The notes beneath the pieces were generated by a model that saw nothing but the letters and a program-made list of their open reading frames with translations, made no database searches and was not told where the DNA came from. From Faecalibacterium sp. (GTDB taxonomy: Bacteria; Bacillota; Clostridia; Oscillospirales; Ruminococcaceae), in NCBI GenBank assembly GCA_029264955.1, contig JARHYC010000021.1:1-64000 (forward strand): DNA of 64,000 nt. The letters run 5' to 3'. Both the position numbers and the translations under genes were made by a program. This document shows, piece after piece, positions 1 to 9,197 of this stretch; position 1 is the stretch's first letter, and every line of letters begins with the position of its first letter.

Positions 1-663
1 GTGGTCGTGATGATGGGCGTGCTCGTTGGCTTCTTCTGCCAGCTTGCGCAGCTCTGCCACAAAGTCGTCACGGCTTTCCATTGCGGTAACGATCTGTGCG
101 CCATCCAGAGAATCCCACGGAGTGGTAATGATGGTAGCGTCCGGGTTCTTCTCCTTAATCATCTCAACCGCCTTTGTGACCTTCTCCTCAGAGATGGACT
201 GAGTACGGCTCAGGATGATACAGCTTGCATGGCTGATCTGGTCGTCGTAGAACTCACCAAAGTTCTTCATATACATCTTGACCTTGCCGGCGTCTGCAAC
301 GGTGACAAAGCTGTTCAGCTGCAGGGGCAGTTCATCTGCCACAGCCTCAACGGCACGGGTAACATCGCTCAGCTTACCAACGCCCGAGGGCTCAATCAGG
401 ACACGGTCAGGATGATACTGTTCGATGACCTGCTTCAGTGCCTCACGGAAATCACCCACCAGACTGCAGCAAATGCAGCCGGAGTTCAGCTCATTGATCT
501 GCACGCCAGCCTCCTTCAGGAAACCGCCGTCGATACCGATTTCGCCGAACTCGTTTTCAATCAGAACGATCTGCTGCCCTGCGAACGCCTCGCGAATCAG
601 CTTCTTAATCAGCGTAGTCTTACCTGCACCGAGAAATCCGGAAAAAATATCAATCTTCGTCAT
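1..663 (-). CDS. COG0523/CobW-family GTPase (putative metallochaperone), 3' end truncated by the window
   Basis: Reverse strand from the ATG at 663 reads MTKIDIFSGFLGAGKTTLIKKL (P-loop), an internal GCICC (CxCC) motif, and a His-rich tail ANEHAHHHDH at the window edge. Frame is open to base 1. Confidence 0.9.
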   Translation of the reverse strand, partial: MTKIDIFSGFLGAGKTTLIKKLIREAFAGQQIVLIENEFGEIGIDGGFLKEAGVQINELNSGCICCSLVGDFREALKQVIEQYHPDRVLIEPSGVGKLSDVTRAVEAVADELPLQLNSFVTVADAGKVKMYMKNFGEFYDDQISHASCIILSRTQSISEEKVTKAVEMIKEKNPDATIITTPWDSLDGAQIVTAMESRDDFVAELRKLAEEANEHAHHHDH

Positions 664-965
664 ATCTTTCAGCCTTTCTGTTTTTTTGCTGTTGTATTGT
701 TTGTCCCAAGCCGTAAATGACGGCTCTAACATAAAATTATAGCACAATTTGCCGTACATTTGCCAGCATTTCCGCAGTTTTCCCTGCTAAGAAGAGTATA
801 ACCGGGTTTTATCATAAAATAAAAAACTTTCTGTAACTTTTTCTTGGTTTGTACACGTTTGCAATCCCGCGCTGGGAATGCTAAAATAAACTGTAATATT
901 GTACCTATCCGATACAATTTAATTTCCTGTATCTTCATCCAAATCATAATAAAGGAGCGTATTTT

Positions 966-2753
966 ATGAAACCTGTTTTGGAACGTCTGGCAGACCTGCG
1001 TGCCGCTATGGCACAGGCTGGCTGCGATGCTTACATCATGCCTAGCAGCGACCCCCACTCCAGCGAATATGCACCCGCACACTACACCGCATGGGAATAT
1101 TTTTCTGGTTTTTCTTGTGAGAACTCCAATCTGGTTGTGACTGCAAACGAAGCTGCCATGTGGGTGGATGGTCGTTTCTTTGGCGCAGCGGACGCAGCAC
1201 TGGCTGGCACTGGTATCGCTTCCATGCACATGGGCGTCAAGGGCGTACCCACAGTAGATGCATGGCTGGCTGAAAAGCTGACTGCTGGTAAGGTCCTGGG
1301 CTATGCTGCCGAGACCATGCCGGTTGCACAGTATCGTGCACTGGCTGCTGTTTGTGAAAAGGTAGGCGCAACATTGTCCGACCTACCCCTGGTGGATCAG
1401 GCATGGACTGAAGGCCGCCCCGCACTGCCCACCAGCCCGGCATGGATTCTCAACACCGTTTACGCTGGCAAGGCTCCCGCAGAAAAGCTGGCTCAGCTGC
1501 GTGCCTCTCTGAACGAGCAGGGCTGCACCGCAATTCTGGTCACTAAGCTGGACAGCGTTGCATGGCTGCTGAACCTACGCGCTGCCGATGTGGATAACAC
1601 CCCTTACGCACTGGCATTCTGCTATGTAGACCAGAACAACGCCGTACTGTTCACGGATACAAGCCGTCTGTCTCCGGACGCAATGGCACAGCTGGCACAA
1701 GCTGGCGTTGCTGTAGATGCATACACCCGTATGCCTGCTTATCTGGCAGCCGGTACTACCGCACAGACGGTTCTGGTTGACCCTGTCAGCCTGAATGCTG
1801 CACTGAACAATGCACTGCGCGGCAACGCACTGTATACGGTTGTTGAGGGTGCAGATCCTATCGCTATGATGAAGGCAGTGAAGAATGAAACCGAGCTGAA
1901 CTGCACCCGTACTGCGCACCTGGTGGACGGTGCTGCTATGGTTCGTTCTCAGATAGAGATGGAACAGCGTGTGGCTGCCGGTGAAACCCTGCGTGAAACC
2001 GACATCGACGCCATCCTGCACAAATACCGCAGCAGCGCAGAAAAATTCATCACTGAGAGCTTCCCCACCATCGCCGCTTGGGGTTCCAACGCTGCTATGA
2101 TGCACTATGCACCGCAAGTGGGCGCAGACGCCGCACTGGACAAAAACGGGTTCCTGCTGGTAGATAGCGGCGCTACCTACTATGACGGTACCACCGACAT
2201 TACCCGTACCTTTGCTTTTGGTCATCTGACTGAGGCAGAAAAACTAGCTTACACGCGTGTACTGCGCTGCCATATCGACATTGCAATGGCAGTTTGGCGC
2301 GAGGGCGCAACCGGCGGCGAGCTGGATATGCTTTCTCGCCAACCGCTGTGGCGTCATATGCTGGACTACCGCTGCGGTACCGGTCACGGTGTTTCTCACG
2401 TCGGTGCTGTACACGAAGGCCCCCAGAGCCTGCGTCCCCACAATAACATCGTGTTTGTACCCGGCATGGTCATCACCGATGAACCCGGCATCTACGAAGA
2501 AGGTCACATGGGCATCCGTATCGAAAACGAACTGATCTGTGTTGAGGCTGGCGAAAGCGAATACGGTAAATTCCTGCGCTTTGAGCCGCTGACCTATGTC
2601 CCCATCGACACCTCCTGCGTACTGATCGACGAATTGACCCGTGAGGAAAAGCAGTGGCTGAACGACTACCACGCACAGGTTTTGGCAAAGCTGCGCCCCT
2701 TGCTGAACGAGAGCGAAGCTGCATGGCTGGCTGCTAAGTGCGCTGCAATTTAA
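966..2753 (+). CDS. Xaa-Pro aminopeptidase, M24B family
   Basis: Creatinase N-domain plus M24 motifs (LLVDSGATYYDGTTDITRTF, GTGHGVSHVGAVHEGPQ, ITDEPGIYEEGHMGIRIEN); RBS aaaggag upstream. Confidence 0.93.
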   Translation: MKPVLERLADLRAAMAQAGCDAYIMPSSDPHSSEYAPAHYTAWEYFSGFSCENSNLVVTANEAAMWVDGRFFGAADAALAGTGIASMHMGVKGVPTVDAWLAEKLTAGKVLGYAAETMPVAQYRALAAVCEKVGATLSDLPLVDQAWTEGRPALPTSPAWILNTVYAGKAPAEKLAQLRASLNEQGCTAILVTKLDSVAWLLNLRAADVDNTPYALAFCYVDQNNAVLFTDTSRLSPDAMAQLAQAGVAVDAYTRMPAYLAAGTTAQTVLVDPVSLNAALNNALRGNALYTVVEGADPIAMMKAVKNETELNCTRTAHLVDGAAMVRSQIEMEQRVAAGETLRETDIDAILHKYRSSAEKFITESFPTIAAWGSNAAMMHYAPQVGADAALDKNGFLLVDSGATYYDGTTDITRTFAFGHLTEAEKLAYTRVLRCHIDIAMAVWREGATGGELDMLSRQPLWRHMLDYRCGTGHGVSHVGAVHEGPQSLRPHNNIVFVPGMVITDEPGIYEEGHMGIRIENELICVEAGESEYGKFLRFEPLTYVPIDTSCVLIDELTREEKQWLNDYHAQVLAKLRPLLNESEAAWLAAKCAAI

Positions 2754-2774
2754 TCTAAAATCCTCACCTGCAAT

Positions 2775-4172
2775 ATGGGAAAGGAGCTCTCTATGGAGCG
2801 CATCCGATATCTTCTGGTACCAGTCATCATCCCGCTGATACCGCTTTTGGGATTATTCTTTATCCCACAAACACAGCGCCGCCGCCGTTTTATCACCGGC
2901 GGGCTGTTATTTACGATTGTTTTCGCTTTTTTAGGGATGGGGCTGCAAGGCTCTGTAAATGCGGCTTCGCTTGGCTGGCTGGAATTTAGTTTACAGGGCA
3001 CACCGCTGGGGGGAGTATTTTCCCTCTCCATGGCTGTTCTGCTTTGTCTGACCGGAATCTTCGGTTTTGAAGTACTGGACAGCAAAGAGCGTAACTACTA
3101 CATTGCTTTTCTGACAGTATATATTGCTGTGCAGGCAGCTGCCTGCATGGGAAGTCTGCCTCTGTTTTTGGCGGCATGGCTGGTCGGCGCAATCGCTTGC
3201 GATGCATTGGTAAAGCGCAATCCCAAAGGACTGCGCTTTTACCGCATTGGAACAGCAATCAGCGTTGTATTATTGGCAGCCGGTACCGTACTGGCTGCCA
3301 GCCAACGTGCCGCTCTCACATTCCTGCCGCACACAGTAAAAACAGACGCAGCCTTACCGGCCGCTTTACTCATTGCGGGCTTTGCACTGCACACATTGAT
3401 TTGTCAGCTGACCCCTGCGGCTGCTCCCACTTCTGTTGTACTATATGTGGGTATGGGCAGTGTAGGACTGTTTGGCGTGATTCAGACCACCTACTATCTG
3501 TTTGGTGTTTCAGCGTTGGAAAATACCTTCCTACAACGCTGGTTTCCTCCTGTATTTTTGCTGATTGCCTTTGCTGCGGGGTTGCTGGCGCTCCGCTGCC
3601 AGAATTTGACCCAGCGGCTTGGGTGCCTTGCTGCAAGCCAAAGCGGTATCATTCTGTTCGGCTTGTGTGCCTTGCAAAAGGATTTATTTACCGGTGCTGC
3701 ACTGCTGTTTGTACTGGGGGATATTTGTCTGACGGCTTTGCTTTTGTGCAGCAGTGCATTCCGCTACACCCAGGGTAAAACGCTGGTTTCGCAGTTGGAG
3801 GGCATTGGCCGACAAATGCCGCTTGCTTTGTTCTGCTTCGGCTGTGCCGCATTTGGTTTGGTCGGTCTGCCGCCTTTTGCCGGCAGCGTTTCCCGCTGGC
3901 ATCTGGCACGCGGTGCATTGTCCAGTCTGAATTGGGGTATCCTTGCCGTATTGATACTGTTGCTTCTGGCTGCACTGACTGCCTTGGCTCTGCTGAAGCC
4001 TTTGAATCAGGGATTCTTCCCAGGCCGAGAATACGAAACCGACACGAAACTACACTACGGTGCCTGTGTTGGTGTTCCGGTTGCCATTCTTGCTGTTGTT
4101 CTGCTGTTTATGGGGCTTTTCCCCATTCACCTGCTGCAAATGGTGCAAACGGCAGCCTGCCTATTCAACTAA
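2775..4172 (+). CDS. Divergent NuoL/M/N (Mrp antiporter)-like membrane protein
   Basis: Polytopic; motif-like LTQRLGCLAASQSGIILFGL and GIGRQMPLALFCFGCAAFGLVGLPPFAGSVSRW resemble Proton_antipo_M signatures. The start could be the internal MERIRYLL. Confidence 0.7.
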   Translation: MGKELSMERIRYLLVPVIIPLIPLLGLFFIPQTQRRRRFITGGLLFTIVFAFLGMGLQGSVNAASLGWLEFSLQGTPLGGVFSLSMAVLLCLTGIFGFEVLDSKERNYYIAFLTVYIAVQAAACMGSLPLFLAAWLVGAIACDALVKRNPKGLRFYRIGTAISVVLLAAGTVLAASQRAALTFLPHTVKTDAALPAALLIAGFALHTLICQLTPAAAPTSVVLYVGMGSVGLFGVIQTTYYLFGVSALENTFLQRWFPPVFLLIAFAAGLLALRCQNLTQRLGCLAASQSGIILFGLCALQKDLFTGAALLFVLGDICLTALLLCSSAFRYTQGKTLVSQLEGIGRQMPLALFCFGCAAFGLVGLPPFAGSVSRWHLARGALSSLNWGILAVLILLLLAALTALALLKPLNQGFFPGREYETDTKLHYGACVGVPVAILAVVLLFMGLFPIHLLQMVQTAACLFN

Positions 4173-4184
4173 GGAGGTGCCACT

Positions 4185-5906
4185 TTGGATTTTATCAAAA
4201 CACTGAGCGGCACCCCCGGCGCCGCAAAACTGCTTCTGCTGCTTTTACTGGTCCCCCTGATCGGCAGCCTGTGTGTCTGGGGCATTAGTCTGTACGGCCA
4301 GACCATTCCCGGAAATGGCTGGCGTGACCGCCGGGATGCTATCATTTGGACCTGCTGCAGCCTGACCCTTTTGGGGGTACTGGCTTTGCGCCCATACTGG
4401 GGCACGGAATTCATCTTACTTGCTTCCGGCGGCGTGGGCTACAGTTTTGGCATCGACGGACTGCGCTATGTGCTGGCTGCGCTGGTTTCTACGCTATGGC
4501 TGCTTTCCAGTCTGTTCAGTCGCTGGTATCTTGCGCAGTCCAGCCACAAGATGCGTTATTATTTCTTCTTTTTGCTGGGCGAAAACGGCATCCTGTGTGT
4601 GCTGTTCTCTGCCGATTTGTACACATTGCTGACCGGCTTTGTTGTACTGAATCTGGCGTGCTGGGTCCTTACCGGCCATCGGGAAAGCGAAGCCGCTCGT
4701 ATGGCTGGTACACGCGCCTTGACTGGCGCCGTCTTTGGCGGCTTATGCGCGCTGTTGGGCATCCTGCTTCTGACCAATCTTCTGGGCACGGTACGATTTT
4801 CCGCTCTGCGGGTATTGGGCTACACCTGCCAAAACCGTGAGCTGCTGTATTTGGGCGGTGGCTTGGTGCTGATTGGTATTTCTATCAGCTGCGCTGTTTG
4901 GCCGCTGCCAAAACGAATGCCCAGCGCCAGCTTTGCCCCCGGCCCCGCCGCTGCACTGATTGCCGGTGCAGTTACCGTAGCTTGGATGTTCTCCGCCATG
5001 GTCCTCAGCGGACTTTTGTTCTGGTGGAATTACCCCTGGGGCATTTTCCTATCGGTACTGGGTATTGCTATGGCGGTGATTGGTGCAGTTGCCGCTTCGT
5101 TCCGCCCACATCTCAAACAGGCATTAACGATGCTTTCGGTCAGTCAAACCGGGCTGATTTTGCTCACACTGGGTCTGAACTGTCTTTTGGCAGATAAAAA
5201 CCATCTTGCTGCGGAGGCCGTTGTGTTGCAATGCCTGCACCACGGCTTATGCCAGATGGTGCTGTTCCTGTGTGCCGGTACGATTTGCCTCCATCAGTCC
5301 GACCTTTCTCTTTCCGCCTTGTGCGGCTTTGGTCGTGGCAAAAAGGCACTATTCGCCGGCTTTGCACTTGCAAGTGCATCGTTATGCGGAATGCCGTTTT
5401 TCTTCGGCTCCATCAATCTGACTCTACTACAAAAAGCGCTGCATAGCTTTATTTCCACCTTACCCGCAGGCGGCCGTGACATCCAACTGTTCCAGCTGAT
5501 TTCCTGGCTGGTGATTTTCAGTTGCGGTGCAAGTGTTGCCGCTGTGATCAAGCTTCTGGTTTTCCTGTTTGGCAAGCGGAATACAGACCCTGCTTTACAG
5601 GCACGATATGATGCACTGAACGAGCGTGATCTGTCCCCTCTGGTGCAAATTTTGTTGGTATGCTCCGGTGCGGTATTGCTGCTGGCCGGTCTGACTGCAC
5701 CTTATACGCTGCGGCATATTGCTTATAACTGTGTTGGCTTCTTCAGCACGTTACTGCGTGGACCTCTTACCGCATTCGAAAAACAACCCTTTGTACTGGC
5801 TGCTTTGTATCTGGGCATTGGCGGAATTTTGTACCTGCTGTTTTTATGCAAGCCACTGAAAAAGTTGGCAAATGGCAATTCCAAACCAGATGAATCCTCT
5901 TGCTGA
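4185..5906 (+). CDS. Divergent NuoL/M/N (Mrp antiporter)-like membrane protein, second copy
   Basis: Polytopic; HLKQALTMLSVSQTGLILLTLGL and GYSFGIDGLRYVLAALVSTLWLLSSLFS resemble NuoL/M motifs. Start at 4185 is TTG in the track, with RBS aaggaggtg upstream. Confidence 0.72.
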   Translation: MDFIKTLSGTPGAAKLLLLLLLVPLIGSLCVWGISLYGQTIPGNGWRDRRDAIIWTCCSLTLLGVLALRPYWGTEFILLASGGVGYSFGIDGLRYVLAALVSTLWLLSSLFSRWYLAQSSHKMRYYFFFLLGENGILCVLFSADLYTLLTGFVVLNLACWVLTGHRESEAARMAGTRALTGAVFGGLCALLGILLLTNLLGTVRFSALRVLGYTCQNRELLYLGGGLVLIGISISCAVWPLPKRMPSASFAPGPAAALIAGAVTVAWMFSAMVLSGLLFWWNYPWGIFLSVLGIAMAVIGAVAASFRPHLKQALTMLSVSQTGLILLTLGLNCLLADKNHLAAEAVVLQCLHHGLCQMVLFLCAGTICLHQSDLSLSALCGFGRGKKALFAGFALASASLCGMPFFFGSINLTLLQKALHSFISTLPAGGRDIQLFQLISWLVIFSCGASVAAVIKLLVFLFGKRNTDPALQARYDALNERDLSPLVQILLVCSGAVLLLAGLTAPYTLRHIAYNCVGFFSTLLRGPLTAFEKQPFVLAALYLGIGGILYLLFLCKPLKKLANGNSKPDESSC

Positions 5907-5923
5907 TCTAATCCTTCGTCCAT

Positions 5924-5956
5924 AAAAACGCACGGTGCCAGCCGTGCGTTTTTTAC
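5924..5956 (+). terminator. Intrinsic terminator after the NuoL/M-like pair
   Basis: aaaACGCACGGtgccagCCGTGCGTttttta stem-loop with T-run. Confidence 0.8.
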
Positions 5957-6066
5957 TTTTTAGGGAATCGCGCCTCTGCTGCTCTCTTAACGCACCAGTA
6001 AAACACTGAGCAGATGCCTGCCGCCCCGACAATCCTAACCATACCAGCGTTGCAGATTTGAAGGAG

Positions 6067-6095
6067 TTGTTCCGCAGACTGATGTAAAATATAAT
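6067..6095 (+). promoter_or_regulatory. Putative sigma-A promoter for the TetM-like gene leader
   Basis: TTGTTC (6067-6072), 17-nt spacer, TATAAT (6090-6095). Confidence 0.55.
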
Positions 6096-6383
6096 CTTAT
6101 GGTACACATGCCATAATGAATGAATCAAAAAATCTAATTTTGCACTGTTTTTCACACCCACTTTTTTGTGGAATGTTGAAAACTCTGTGGAAAGAGTGGA
6201 AACCTTCTACATTTAGTGGTTAGCCGTCGCTTACCCTCGCAAATATTGGTTTCGTTTTTCTGTGTCACTTGTGGAAAAGCGTGCATTCTGTCGGTTCCTC
6301 TTGTCTTTTTACACAGAACACGGTAGGATAAAAGCAAATCACGACTAAAATGGGTGAGGTTCTTCACCCGGTAAGGAATAAGA

Positions 6384-8954
6384 ATGAAACGACTTGTAAT
6401 CGGCATACTGGCTCATGTAGACGCCGGAAAAACCACCCTTTCGGAGGCTTTTCTCTACCAGTCGGGCGCGCTGCGCAGTCTGGGGCGTGTGGATAAAGGC
6501 AGCACCTTTTTGGACACTGATGCCCGCGAGCGTGCCCGCGGTATTACGATTTTTTCCCAGCCCGCTGTGTTGGAATGTCCCAATGTAAAACTGACTTTGT
6601 TGGATACCCCCGGTCATGTGGACTTTTCTGCTGAAATGGAACGAACACTGCAAGTACTGGACTATGCAGTATTGGTCATCAGCGGTGTCGATGGCGTTCA
6701 GCCCCACACCGAAACCCTGTGGACACTGCTGCAACGTTACAATGTACCTACTTTTATTTTTGTCAACAAGATGGACCTGCCCGGTCCCGGTCGAGAAGCT
6801 ATTTTGGAGGATTTGCACAAGCGACTCAGCCCCGCCTGCGTAGATGTTTCGGAGGATATTTCTGCGGATGCACACAGCGAAGCTTTTGCGCTGTGTGATG
6901 AAGCCTTAATGGATGGTTATCTGGAAACCGGTTCTGTATCAGACAATGCCATTGCGGATGCGGTACACCGCCGGGGTGTGTTTCCTTGCTGGTTTGGTTC
7001 TGCGCTGCGTTTACAGGGCGTAGATGCCATTCTGGATGGACTGAATCGCTATACGCAGGCTCCTGCTGTCTGCGAAGAATTTGCCGCATCAGTCTATAAA
7101 ATCAGTGCAGGCGAAAACGGCCAGCGACTAACCTGGATGAAAATTACCGGCGGCAGCCTGAAAAGCAAAACCACGCTGCGTTCCCGCCCGAAAGATGCAG
7201 CCCAGTGGGAAGAGAAAGCCGACCAGCTGCGGCTGTATTCCGGTGCAAAGTTCACGCCTATTCCAGAGGCTTTCCCCGGTCAGGTAGTGGCTGTAACTGG
7301 TCTGACGAAAACCTTTGCCGGCCAAGCGCTTGGTGCACAGGCAGACCTCATCAGTCCTAGTCTGGAACCCGTACTCACCTATCGGGTAGATTTACCCATT
7401 GGAACAGATGCGCATACTGCTCTGACCCAATTGCGCACTCTGGCAGAAGAAGACCCCCAGCTTCATGTTCTATGGGACGAAAATCTGGGCGAGATTCATA
7501 TTCAGCTTATGGGTGAAGTACAGCTGGAAATTCTGGAAAACCTGATTGCCGAGCGATTCGGTCTGGCGGTACAGTTCAGCCAAGGTGGTATCTTATACAA
7601 AGAAACCATCGCAGCTCCTATGGAAGGTGTGGGGCACTATGAACCACTGCGCCACTACGCAGAAGTGCATTTGCTTTTGGAGCCGGGTGAACGCGGCAGC
7701 GGTCTGGTATTTGGCACCAAATGCCGTGAGGATGCGTTGGACCGAAACTGGCAGCGATTGATTCTGACCCATCTGGCAGAAAAACAGCACCGCGGCGTTT
7801 TGATTGGTGCTCCGCTGACCGATGTAAAAATCACCCTTCTGGGCGGTCGTGCGCACGCAAAACACACTGACGGCGGCGACTTTCGCCAGGCTACCTATCG
7901 TGCAGTACGTCAAGGCTTACGCAGCACAGAAAGTGTCCTTCTGGAACCTTGGTATCATTTCCGTCTGGAAGTTCCTGCCGACAATGTAGGTCGTGCTATG
8001 ACCGACATTCAGCGCATGGGCGGTAATTTTGAACCGCCGATCCCTTTGCAAGATATGGTACTCCTGACCGGGTCTGCACCGGTCAGTGAGATGCGCCCCT
8101 ATCAAAAAGAGGTCACCAGCTACACCCGTGGTCGTGGGCGACTGTCCTGTGCGGTATCTGGTTATCAGCCCTGCCACGATGCAGATGCTGTGATTGCTGC
8201 GGTAGATTATGACCCCGACCGGGATTTGTCTGACCCTGCCGATTCTGTTTTTTGCGGTCACGGCGCAGGCTATACCGTCAAATGGAATCAAGTGCGGGAG
8301 CATATGCATGTGGATACCGGCTGGGGTAAACCCGAACCGGAGTTAGATCCCATGGATGTTCCTGCCCGCCGGGTACAGCGTTATGCTGGTACGTTAGCGG
8401 AAGATAAAGAGCTTTTGGCGCTGTTTGAGCAAACTTATGGTCCTATTAAGCGCGATCCCCGCAAAGCATTCCGCAAACCACCGGAACCCGCCGTCAGTGC
8501 GAAACCTGCTGAACCCATCCCGCAGGGACCGGAATACCTTTTAGTGGACGGTTACAACGTACTGCACGCATGGCCGGAATTTGCGGACATGCTGGAGGAG
8601 AATCTGGACGGCGCACGACATCGCCTGATGGATATTTTGTGCAATTATCAGGGCTACCGCAAATGTCAGGTCATTCTGGTCTTTGACGCCTACCGGGTAA
8701 AAAACAATCCCGGCAAGGTGGAGCAGTACCACAACATCAGTGTGGTATACACCAAGGAAGCCGAGACTGCGGATATGTATATCGAAAAGGTGACCCACCA
8801 AATCGGTCGCAAGTACCGGGTGCGTGTGGTCACCAGCGATGGGATGGAACAGCTCATCATTCTGGGTCAGGGCGGTCTGCGCGTATCCTGCCGTATGTTC
8901 AAAGAGGAAGTGGACGCTGTAGAAAAAGCCATTCGTGCTTATCTGGAACAGTGA
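6384..8954 (+). CDS. TetM/EF-G-like ribosomal-protection-type GTPase fused to a C-terminal YacP/Rae1-type NYN endoribonuclease domain
   Basis: N-terminal GTPase motifs AHVDAGKTT, DTPGH, NKMD; TetM-like domains IV/V (LLEPWYHFRLEVPADNVGRAMTDIQRMGG); Pro-rich linker; from about codon 716 YLLVDGYNVLHAWPEF...VILVFDAYRVKNNPGK...VVYTKEAETADMYIEK...VVTSDGMEQLIILGQGGLRVS, which closely resembles Bacillus YacP/Rae1. Confidence 0.92.
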   Translation: MKRLVIGILAHVDAGKTTLSEAFLYQSGALRSLGRVDKGSTFLDTDARERARGITIFSQPAVLECPNVKLTLLDTPGHVDFSAEMERTLQVLDYAVLVISGVDGVQPHTETLWTLLQRYNVPTFIFVNKMDLPGPGREAILEDLHKRLSPACVDVSEDISADAHSEAFALCDEALMDGYLETGSVSDNAIADAVHRRGVFPCWFGSALRLQGVDAILDGLNRYTQAPAVCEEFAASVYKISAGENGQRLTWMKITGGSLKSKTTLRSRPKDAAQWEEKADQLRLYSGAKFTPIPEAFPGQVVAVTGLTKTFAGQALGAQADLISPSLEPVLTYRVDLPIGTDAHTALTQLRTLAEEDPQLHVLWDENLGEIHIQLMGEVQLEILENLIAERFGLAVQFSQGGILYKETIAAPMEGVGHYEPLRHYAEVHLLLEPGERGSGLVFGTKCREDALDRNWQRLILTHLAEKQHRGVLIGAPLTDVKITLLGGRAHAKHTDGGDFRQATYRAVRQGLRSTESVLLEPWYHFRLEVPADNVGRAMTDIQRMGGNFEPPIPLQDMVLLTGSAPVSEMRPYQKEVTSYTRGRGRLSCAVSGYQPCHDADAVIAAVDYDPDRDLSDPADSVFCGHGAGYTVKWNQVREHMHVDTGWGKPEPELDPMDVPARRVQRYAGTLAEDKELLALFEQTYGPIKRDPRKAFRKPPEPAVSAKPAEPIPQGPEYLLVDGYNVLHAWPEFADMLEENLDGARHRLMDILCNYQGYRKCQVILVFDAYRVKNNPGKVEQYHNISVVYTKEAETADMYIEKVTHQIGRKYRVRVVTSDGMEQLIILGQGGLRVSCRMFKEEVDAVEKAIRAYLEQ

Positions 8955-8955
8955 T

Positions 8956-9120
8956 TCACTGCATATCGTCTGTATCGTTTTTTTCTAGATACAGCGGCGG
9001 TTCATCTTCCGCTAAATAGGCAGCTTCTGCCTCCTGCTGAGCAATTTCCAGCAAACGTCGCGCTTGCTCCGCGCGGCGAAACAGCTGATAGTACAGACTT
9101 TTATAATCCGGCACAGGCAC
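8956..9120 (-). CDS. Small hypothetical protein (54 aa)
   Basis: Reverse GTG-start frame (V)PVPDYKSLYYQLFRRAEQARRLLEIAQQEAEAAYLAEDEPPLYLEKNDTDDMQ*, preceded by GAAAGGGG; fills the gap between neighbouring genes. Below the ORF-track length cutoff. Confidence 0.5.
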   Translation of the reverse strand: MPVPDYKSLYYQLFRRAEQARRLLEIAQQEAEAAYLAEDEPPLYLEKNDTDDMQ

Positions 9121-9197
9121 TGCACCCCTTTCTCATTTTGTTTTCAGTGTGCCCCATTGGCGGCGAATTTATCCCGCCACGGGCAGAAAGGATTTTT

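Noticed and set aside
1-720. 239-aa plus-strand ORF at window start
   Set aside because: The reverse strand encodes a clear COG0523 GTPase with P-loop and CxCC motif.
6384-8954. Acquired tetracycline-resistance gene on a mobile element
   Set aside because: No integrase, mobilisation or other resistance genes nearby; the C-terminal NYN fusion and divergence argue for a chromosomal factor, although resistance activity cannot be excluded.
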